Shown here: piece after piece, positions 3,974 to 9,065 of the stretch
Numbering within the stretch: the stretch's first letter is position 1
How the letters are laid out: every line of letters starts with the position of its first letter
DNA from: Candidatus Iainarchaeum sp.
GTDB lineage: Archaea; Iainarchaeota; Iainarchaeia; Iainarchaeales; GCA-2688035
Assembly: GCA_028712575.1 (NCBI GenBank)
Contig: JAQTPU010000031.1
Coordinates: 1-9,065, forward strand
Reading direction: 5' to 3'
Length of the DNA stretch: 9,065 nt
Position numbers and translations under genes: made by a program
The notes under the pieces: model-generated
Database searches by the model: none
What the model saw: only the letters and a program-made list of their open reading frames with translations
What the model was told of the DNA's origin: nothing

Positions 3974-5776
3974 TTACACTGCCTGCCCTTCCAAGGGCGG
4001 CTGTTCGGGCTTTTTCCGCCTGTCCTGCAATTTAAGCGCTGCCGCCACAATTATTGCAAGAATTACAACGGCTGCCAATGGCCAGTACTTGTTGGGCGGA
4101 ATAAAACAATATAAAATTTCACATTCTTCCGGGTTTTCAGCCCTGATTTCAATTGAGGCAGTGTCCTGCCCGAATTGCGCAGTTGCCATTGAGGAGCCGG
4201 AAGCTGCAATTAATTTTGCCTGTCCGCCAGAGTCTGTCCTGGCTTTTTGCCCCAAATAGGCGACATCTGCGCCCTGAACAGGCTTATTTAATTTGTCAAA
4301 AACCTGCACTACAAATTCCTTGTTGGGAACCACGGGGCCAAGTATCCTTATATTTATGTTTTTGTCCTGGCTTCCGCCCGGCTGGGTTGAAATTATGCTG
4401 CTTGAAAGGCTTTTTGTTTCAAAGCCTGCTTTTTCAACCAGAATGACTGTCTGCCCGATTTTCGCAGAAAATGAAACAGAGCCGTCTTCCCCAGTTGCCC
4501 TGGTTTCCCCAGCATATCTCACGTTTGCCGCATAAACAGGGTTTCCATCGCTGTCTTTTACATTCAGAATAAAATCCTGGCCGTTCACAATGTATAAAGG
4601 CGCAAGGACAAAAAACTTTTTTATTGCCCCTGTTTTGCAGGTTGCAGTGCAGGAATCCGCATTCTGGCAGGTTGCAGGGCTTGAACAGGGCTTTGCCGGG
4701 CCGCAGGCCGCTTCAATGCACTTGCCTGCGCAGCAGAGCTTTCCATTTTCACAGTCTTTCGAATCATAACAAATTGAGCAATCAACAATGTCCAGGGAAT
4801 AATTTGCAGATGCCGCAGTGCCTTTTTTTGCATTGAAAGAGTATTTTTCAGCTTCGCTTGCCGTGAAAAAAGCCTTTCCCGCGTTATCGCTGCTAATCAC
4901 TGTTTCCCCGGCCTGGCTGTTATTTTTCATTATTGATATTGCAGCGCCCTCGACAGGGCTGTTTTCTGAATCAAGCACTGTTATTATTATCCTGCTGTTT
5001 ATGCATTTGCCCTCTGTTTTCAGAATCAATACGCCTCCTTCAGAGCTATTGCCGTCCCCTGTTTCAGTCCCTGTGCCGCCCTCAGGTCCCTGCTGCGTTG
5101 GAATGACCTGGCATTGGGCAGTGCAGCTGTCGGGAGAACTGCAGGAATATCCCGAAAGGCAGGTAACCGATGCCCCGCAGTTTGGAACCCTGCAAGAGCC
5201 TGTGCAGCAGATTTTTCCGGAACTGCAGTTAGCGCTTGTTGTGCATTCAACAGGCGGAGCGCATGTCCCCGAAGACCACTGCCCGCTGCAGCAATAGCCG
5301 TTTGAATGCTGTGCGCCTCCGCACAGGCATGTTTGCATAATTGCGCCTTCACTGCAGTTTGGTATTGAAACTGTTACTGTTGCCTGCCCAGCAACAGTGG
5401 CTTCTGCAGGCATTCCTTCAAACATGTATTTGCCTGAAAATGTTCCTGTTCCGGACTGGCCGGGCGCAGTCATTGTATATATGAGGCTTGTGCTTGTTGG
5501 GGCCGGGTTTCCTGCAGGAATTCCTTCTATATTAAGCCATTTTATATGGCCGGATTGTGAAGTATCGCCAGTGCCCTGGCTTTTTATTGCCCATCCGCCA
5601 GCAGGCAGTGTTTCATCAATTGCATAAAATTTTTCGCCTGCCATGCTTACTGCAAGGGTAACAGTGACATCTGCACCTGGCAGAATGCTTGCGGAAGAAA
5701 AAGATCGTGTTACTGTTGAGGCAAACACGCAGGAAAAAAACAGAAGAAAAAGCAATCCAGGAACAATTTTTTTCAT
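3974..5776 (-). CDS. Cysteine-rich, Ig-like surface protein with C-terminal membrane anchor (function unknown)
   Basis: I do not recognise a named family for the whole 600-residue protein. Residues 1-20 are a signal peptide (MKK, then a hydrophobic run ending CVFAS). Residues 21-137 form a beta-rich domain (AIDETLPAGGW, then TFSGKYMFEGMP) of a kind common in archaeal and bacterial surface proteins. Residues 141-172 hold a short Cys-rich segment (CLCGG, GYCC). Two modules at 178-222 and 336-380 share the exact spacing C-x5-C-x5-CC-x3-C-x4-C-x5-C-x5-C-x5-C-x3-C. Between and after them are three carboxypeptidase-regulatory or Ig-like domains (about 255-332, 385-465, 475-545), each with a D-x-x-x-x-P-V-x-x-A core. 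A transmembrane helix at 564-581 precedes a basic tail (KLQDRRKKPEQ). The protein should sit outside the cell, anchored at its C-terminus and probably disulfide-bonded. No catalytic motif is visible; adhesion or envelope structure is a guess. It appears to be transcribed alone. Confidence 0.85.
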   Translation of the reverse strand: MKKIVPGLLFLLFFSCVFASTVTRSFSSASILPGADVTVTLAVSMAGEKFYAIDETLPAGGWAIKSQGTGDTSQSGHIKWLNIEGIPAGNPAPTSTSLIYTMTAPGQSGTGTFSGKYMFEGMPAEATVAGQATVTVSIPNCSEGAIMQTCLCGGAQHSNGYCCSGQWSSGTCAPPVECTTSANCSSGKICCTGSCRVPNCGASVTCLSGYSCSSPDSCTAQCQVIPTQQGPEGGTGTETGDGNSSEGGVLILKTEGKCINSRIIITVLDSENSPVEGAAISIMKNNSQAGETVISSDNAGKAFFTASEAEKYSFNAKKGTAASANYSLDIVDCSICYDSKDCENGKLCCAGKCIEAACGPAKPCSSPATCQNADSCTATCKTGAIKKFFVLAPLYIVNGQDFILNVKDSDGNPVYAANVRYAGETRATGEDGSVSFSAKIGQTVILVEKAGFETKSLSSSIISTQPGGSQDKNINIRILGPVVPNKEFVVQVFDKLNKPVQGADVAYLGQKARTDSGGQAKLIAASGSSMATAQFGQDTASIEIRAENPEECEILYCFIPPNKYWPLAAVVILAIIVAAALKLQDRRKKPEQPPLEGQAV

Positions 5777-5785
5777 TTGAAAATT

Positions 5786-5797
5786 AGGGAATTCCCT
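5786..5797. promoter_or_regulatory. 12-bp perfect palindrome between TATA box and start codon
   Basis: AGGGAATTCCCT reads the same on both strands and lies directly downstream of the TATA element. A protein bound here would cover the transcription start region. It is a candidate operator on position and symmetry only. Confidence 0.35.
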
Positions 5798-5810
5798 GTT
5801 TAAATAATTA
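5798..5810 (-). promoter_or_regulatory. TATA box of the surface-protein gene (leaderless-type promoter)
   Basis: Minus-strand TAATTATTTAAAC is centred about 28 bases before the ATG at 5776. With the usual archaeal spacing, transcription would start at or next to the ATG. No ribosome binding site is visible before the ATG, which fits a leaderless mRNA. Confidence 0.6.
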
Positions 5811-5885
5811 CTCTTTGCAAAAAATCAAGAGTGGCCGGCTTTTGGTTTTTTTATTTTGCCAAAAAATCAGGTAAAAATATTGTTA

Positions 5886-5900
5886 GAAAAGGAAAAAGAG
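5886..5900 (-). terminator. T-rich terminator after gltX
   Basis: The minus strand reads CTCTTTTTCCTTTTC about 40 bases after the gltX stop (5943-5941), followed by further T runs towards 5840. The 164-bp gap to the next gene holds this, the TATA box and the palindrome, and no reading frame I can support. Confidence 0.5.
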
Positions 5901-5940
5901 TTTTTCCCATGTTTTTTTTCAGAATTTTTCCGAATTTCTT

Positions 5941-7605
5941 TTATGGATGCGCCCAGAACAGCACTGCCTTGTTTCCCTTTAACTGGTCTATCCTGCAATA
6001 GCCGAATTTTTCAAGGTAAACGATTTCCCCTGTTTTTTTGCCGGTTATCCTGTTGTCAACAAAGCCCGCAACCATTCCTTTCGGAGTCCAGATTTCAGTG
6101 TCTGCGCTCTGCTCTTCAATAAGCCAGTGTATTACGGGAAACTGGCCAGGGCCTGGGCCCAGGCATTCCGCAAAAGCCTGAAGGGAATCTTTTTTCACCA
6201 TGCGGACATTGTAGGCATTCCTTATGCGCGCAATTTTCCCGGTTTCTATTTTTTCCAGTTCTGACTTGTCTACAAGAAAGCTCTGCGAGCCCTGCTTTAA
6301 TTCAAATTCCTTCCCGTCCACCTCTGCAAAGGTTTTTTGCGCAAAACCCACTTCAAGCCGCACAGGGTCTTTGATGAACGCTATCCGCTCCGCGTCCGAA
6401 ACAAATTTTTTGTTCAAATCAGCGAGCTTTTTGAATTCTATTGTAGTGTCGGACGTTTTCAGTCCTATGTCAATCATTATTTCCCTGATTGCTTCGGGCT
6501 GAAAGCCCCTGCGTTTCAATGCCGACAGTGTCCCGAGCCTCGGGTCGGAGTAACCCAAAAAATCCTTTTTTTTTGCCAGGAGGTTTATTTTGCTTTTGCT
6601 CAAATACCCTATGTCGCTTTTTACCCTGCCCGTGTGGATTGAATGGGGGTATTCCCATCCGAAATATTTGTAAAGGTATTTCTGTTTTTCCGCATTCTGT
6701 GCGTGCTCCTGGCCGCGTATTATCAGTGTAACGCCAAGCTCGTGGTCGTCTATTGCTGATGCGAAATTATAGCCAGGCCATAAATGGATGTGCCTTGCCT
6801 TCGGGTGTTGGGGGGAGTCAACAATTTTTGCCGCCCACCAGTCCCTTATGCTCGGGTCCTTGTGTCCAAGGTCTGTTTTTATCCTTAAAACAGCCTGGCC
6901 CTCCCTGAATTCATGCTTTAGCATTTTTTCGAATTTTTCAAGATTTTCCTTTTTTGATGTGTCCCTGCACGCGCACGCTGTTCCTTCCGCCTTTTTCTTT
7001 TTCCATTCCTCGTTGTCGCAGGTGCAGACATAGGCCTTTTCCATTTCAATTGTTTTCCTCATGTAATCATAATACAATTCAAACCTGTCCGAAGCCCTGA
7101 AAATTTTGTCAGGAGAGGCATCAAGCCATTTCAAATCCTGAAGGATAAGCTCTTCGCCCTGTTCCAGGGGCACTTTTATTTTCGGGTCTGTATCATCAAA
7201 GCGCAGAAAAAATTTGCCGCTGTATTTTCTCGCAAGGTCGTTGCTTAGTATTGCCTGCCTCGCATGGCCGAGATGCATCACTCCCGACGGGTTCGGAGCA
7301 AACCGCGTAATTACAGGCGCGCCCTTCTCCGCAAATTCAAGCGCAGGCAGGCCTTCCCTTTTCGGCTTGGGCTTCAGCTCATAACCGCCTTCAAATTTCC
7401 TGTATTCCGCCTCTATTTCAACTGCAGGCATTGCGTTCACTTTCCTTACCGCCTCTGCAATTGCGGGCATTGCCTTTTTTACGTCAATTCCCGTGTGAAG
7501 CGCGATTATCTTGCTTACTACTGCGCCGGCATCTGCCCTGCCCTCATGCAAAAAAGCGTTTTTTACCGCATACCTGTAGGCATCCTTCCTTATTTCTTCC
7601 TGCAT
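5941..7605 (-). CDS. gltX: Glutamyl-tRNA synthetase, archaeal type
   Basis: This class I synthetase charges tRNA-Glu with glutamate. Archaea lack GlnRS, so it probably also mischarges tRNA-Gln for the GatDE amidotransferase; those genes are not in this window. From the ATG at 7605 it has 554 residues, the family size. The catalytic domain starts near RFAPNPSGVMHLGHARQ with the HIGH signature as HLGH (111-114). The KMSKS-type loop is YLSKSK (334-339). A C-x-C-x14-C-x-C cluster (C194, C196, C211, C213) is a likely zinc site. The C-terminal half has the beta-barrel anticodon-binding fold of archaeal GluRS/GlnRS rather than the helical bacterial one. An in-frame TTG at 7614 would add three residues. 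The ATG is preferred because a TATA box about 30 bases upstream implies a very short leader. It is a single-gene unit with no visible coupling to its neighbours. Confidence 0.95.
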   Translation of the reverse strand: MQEEIRKDAYRYAVKNAFLHEGRADAGAVVSKIIALHTGIDVKKAMPAIAEAVRKVNAMPAVEIEAEYRKFEGGYELKPKPKREGLPALEFAEKGAPVITRFAPNPSGVMHLGHARQAILSNDLARKYSGKFFLRFDDTDPKIKVPLEQGEELILQDLKWLDASPDKIFRASDRFELYYDYMRKTIEMEKAYVCTCDNEEWKKKKAEGTACACRDTSKKENLEKFEKMLKHEFREGQAVLRIKTDLGHKDPSIRDWWAAKIVDSPQHPKARHIHLWPGYNFASAIDDHELGVTLIIRGQEHAQNAEKQKYLYKYFGWEYPHSIHTGRVKSDIGYLSKSKINLLAKKKDFLGYSDPRLGTLSALKRRGFQPEAIREIMIDIGLKTSDTTIEFKKLADLNKKFVSDAERIAFIKDPVRLEVGFAQKTFAEVDGKEFELKQGSQSFLVDKSELEKIETGKIARIRNAYNVRMVKKDSLQAFAECLGPGPGQFPVIHWLIEEQSADTEIWTPKGMVAGFVDNRITGKKTGEIVYLEKFGYCRIDQLKGNKAVLFWAHP

Positions 7606-7631
7606 AGCAACCAATAAATTTGTCGAAGAAA

Positions 7632-7641
7632 GAATTTATAA
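7632..7641 (-). promoter_or_regulatory. TATA box of gltX
   Basis: Minus-strand TTATAAATTC lies about 30 bases before the ATG at 7605, giving an expected transcription start near 7610 and almost no leader. Upstream of it is the interrupted palindrome GCATGGCATGC (7650-7660). No Shine-Dalgarno site is seen. Confidence 0.6.
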
Positions 7642-7660
7642 TTGATTTTGCATGGCATGC

Positions 7661-7676
7661 GAAAAGGCAAAAAACA
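7661..7676 (-). terminator. T-rich terminator after the beta-helix gene
   Basis: Right after the TAG at 7680-7678, the minus strand reads CTGTTTTTTGCCTTTTC, an oligo-T tract of the archaeal terminator type lying ahead of the gltX promoter. Confidence 0.5.
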
Positions 7677-7677
7677 G

Positions 7678-9065
7678 CTATCCTGCGGAATATTCATATG
7701 CGCCGATGTCATAACCTGCTCCCTGCGGCCTTGAAACTCCCCTTATGTCAGACTGGACTTCGCTTATTGTTTCGCCGGCATTGATTGCAGGGCTGTCTGA
7801 TTGCGGCATCAGCCCGTCGTCGCTTGTTCCTATTATTCCGTCGCTTCCGTCAGGATTTGAAGGGCCTGCGAATTTCGGGTCGAGCCCGAAAATGCTGTTT
7901 GTTTCCTGGCCTGGGAAAGCTGCTTTGAATTCAGAATAAGTGTATGCTGTTCCGTTGATGCTGTAAAGGTCGCGCGAGGGATTGTTTGTGAAAAAATACA
8001 GGTTATTGCCCGTGCTAATTTCCGGTTGTGTTCCGTTGAACTGGTACATTATCCGTGAGCTCTGGCTTGAATTGTAAACCAGGTTGTTTTTGAAAAAAAT
8101 GTTTTTTGTCTTGTTGGAATAATACAGAAGTTCGCTTTCGACGGCATTATTGTAGAACGTGTTGTTGTAAACGTAAATTCCGTCATTGTTTGAATCTTCA
8201 ATGTTGCCTCCAATCACGGATATGCTGCTGTCGGAATTGTTTGCAAATACGTTGTTCCTTACAATGCAGTTTATGCAGCTTCCCAGGGCAAGCCCCCATG
8301 TGCCGTAAACCGGGTTGTACCTTGCCTGGTCTGAAATCTTGTTGTTTTCTATTATGATGTTTTCAAATTTTTCGGCAGATGCATATCCTGCATCAATGCT
8401 GATTCCAAAATTGCAGTTGTGCACCCTGTTGCCCCTCATTGTAATGCTGTTTTTTGTGCCATGGGCAATGAAACAGCTTATGGTATCGTGCAGGTTGCTG
8501 TTTTCAATCAGAATGTTTGAGCCTCCTTCCCCGCTCAAGTAAATGTTGTGGTCCCTGTCCGACTGCCCGTTGTTGAAAAACTCCGTGCCCGTAATTGTGA
8601 TGTTGCTGCATCCCGCAAGCAGGCCCTGGTGTTGTGCGCCATGGACAATGCTGTTTTCAATTAAGAGGGAACCGCAAAAAGTCTGTATTTGGATTGCATC
8701 ATAGCCGCCTTCAATTTCCGAGTTTTTTATTGCAATATTCGGCTTTCTAAGGCCTCCCCAGTAATATGACATTATGGTAGGCCCTGACCCTGTGTTGTAA
8801 AAGTACAGCCCGTCCAGGACAATTTTGCTTGTTTCCGGCATGTCGCTGAAATAAAATATTACTTCTGTGGGATTAAGGTTTGTTATTATGGGCTTGTTTC
8901 CCGAGCCGTATGCCCCGAAGGTAATCGGGTTTTCTATTGTGCCCTTGAATTTGCTGAAATAAATTGTCTGGGTTGTGAAAGTATTGCCTTTTCTTAGCAG
9001 GATTTTTGTGCCTGCTGTTATTTGCTCTGAAGCAATAAGGCCTGTTGCTTTTGCAATTGTTGCCC
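7678..9065 (-). CDS. Right-handed parallel beta-helix surface protein, 5' end outside window
   Basis: The frame is open from 9065 to the TAG at 7680-7678, about 462 codons; the ATG at 8841 is internal. The first visible part (ITAGTKILLRKGNTF, then ENPITFGAYGSGNKPIITN) is the typical entry to polysaccharide-lyase-like beta-helix proteins. The middle has many short repeats with N-N-x-[IVF] turns (NITITGTEFFNNG, ILIENSNLHD, IIIENNKISD, IFFKNNLVYN), the PbH1 pattern of coils stacked with Asn ladders. Near the end come a D-G-S-D-G-I-I-G-T-S-D-D-G loop, then DSPAINAGE and RPQGAGYDIGAYEY, a closing segment common in secreted beta-helix proteins. No C-terminal membrane anchor is present, so it is probably secreted or held by its missing N-terminal part. 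Such folds act as polysaccharide lyases, adhesins or carbohydrate-binding proteins. I cannot name catalytic residues, so enzyme activity is unproven. Confidence 0.88.
   Translation of the reverse strand, partial: ATIAKATGLIASEQITAGTKILLRKGNTFTTQTIYFSKFKGTIENPITFGAYGSGNKPIITNLNPTEVIFYFSDMPETSKIVLDGLYFYNTGSGPTIMSYYWGGLRKPNIAIKNSEIEGGYDAIQIQTFCGSLLIENSIVHGAQHQGLLAGCSNITITGTEFFNNGQSDRDHNIYLSGEGGSNILIENSNLHDTISCFIAHGTKNSITMRGNRVHNCNFGISIDAGYASAEKFENIIIENNKISDQARYNPVYGTWGLALGSCINCIVRNNVFANNSDSSISVIGGNIEDSNNDGIYVYNNTFYNNAVESELLYYSNKTKNIFFKNNLVYNSSQSSRIMYQFNGTQPEISTGNNLYFFTNNPSRDLYSINGTAYTYSEFKAAFPGQETNSIFGLDPKFAGPSNPDGSDGIIGTSDDGLMPQSDSPAINAGETISEVQSDIRGVSRPQGAGYDIGAYEYSAG

Noticed and set aside
4818..5297. 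Plus-strand open frame of about 160 codons opposite the surface-protein gene
   Set aside because: It is antisense to a coherent signal peptide/Cys-module/membrane-anchor protein, and its translation has no recognisable domain.
7678..8841. Beta-helix gene starting at the ATG at 8841
   Set aside because: The same frame continues without a stop to 9065 and encodes the normal N-terminal entry of the fold, so 8841 is internal.
1..9065. CRISPR arrays, tRNA or rRNA genes, transposases, toxin-antitoxin or defence genes
   Set aside because: No repeat-spacer pattern, cloverleaf-like sequence or matching protein motif was seen on either strand.

Overview
The window looks archaeal. It carries an archaeal/eukaryal-type set of information genes: L7Ae, S28e, L24e, S6e, aIF5B and an archaeal-type GluRS. 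Promoters resemble archaeal TATA boxes, terminators are T-rich, and leaderless-looking starts are mixed with GGTGG-type ribosome binding sites. A small-genome lineage such as DPANN (Diapherotrites- or Micrarchaeota-like) is a guess from protein style, not shown by the sequence. All recognised genes lie on the minus strand, so the window is read biologically from 9065 down to 1.

9065-7678 is the 3' part of a secreted right-handed parallel beta-helix protein; its 5' end lies outside the window. 7605-5941 is gltX with its own TATA box and a very short leader. 5776-3974 is a 600-residue surface protein: signal peptide, N-terminal beta domain, cysteine-rich modules alternating with Ig-like/carboxypeptidase-regulatory-like domains, and a C-terminal membrane anchor. 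It also has a TATA box about 28 bp before the ATG, which suggests a leaderless mRNA. T-rich runs follow it.

From 3973 leftwards is a regulatory region of about 240 bp with a TATA-like element and two hairpins. It leads into a compact translation cluster: rpl7ae - rps28e - rpl24e - ndk - dut - infB (aIF5B) - rps6e (cut by the window edge). Junctions are tight from rpl24e onwards: rpl24e/ndk overlap by 32 bp, ndk/dut are 9 bp apart, dut/infB are within about 10 bp, and infB/rps6e share an ATGA. The L7Ae-S28e-L24e-NDK-IF2 order is a known archaeal arrangement; the dUTPase gene between ndk and infB is the less expected member.

The most unusual local structure is at the rps28e-rpl24e junction. 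A perfect 39-bp direct repeat carries the rpl24e ribosome binding site and first nine codons. Its two copies flank 73 bp that end exactly at the base of a hairpin. It looks like a small hairpin element that inserted into rpl24e while duplicating 39 bp, leaving a complete rpl24e plus a 39-codon truncated upstream copy. Related hairpins sit after rpl7ae and before rpl7ae. I found no tRNA, rRNA, CRISPR array, transposase or defence system, and no clearly new multi-gene system.
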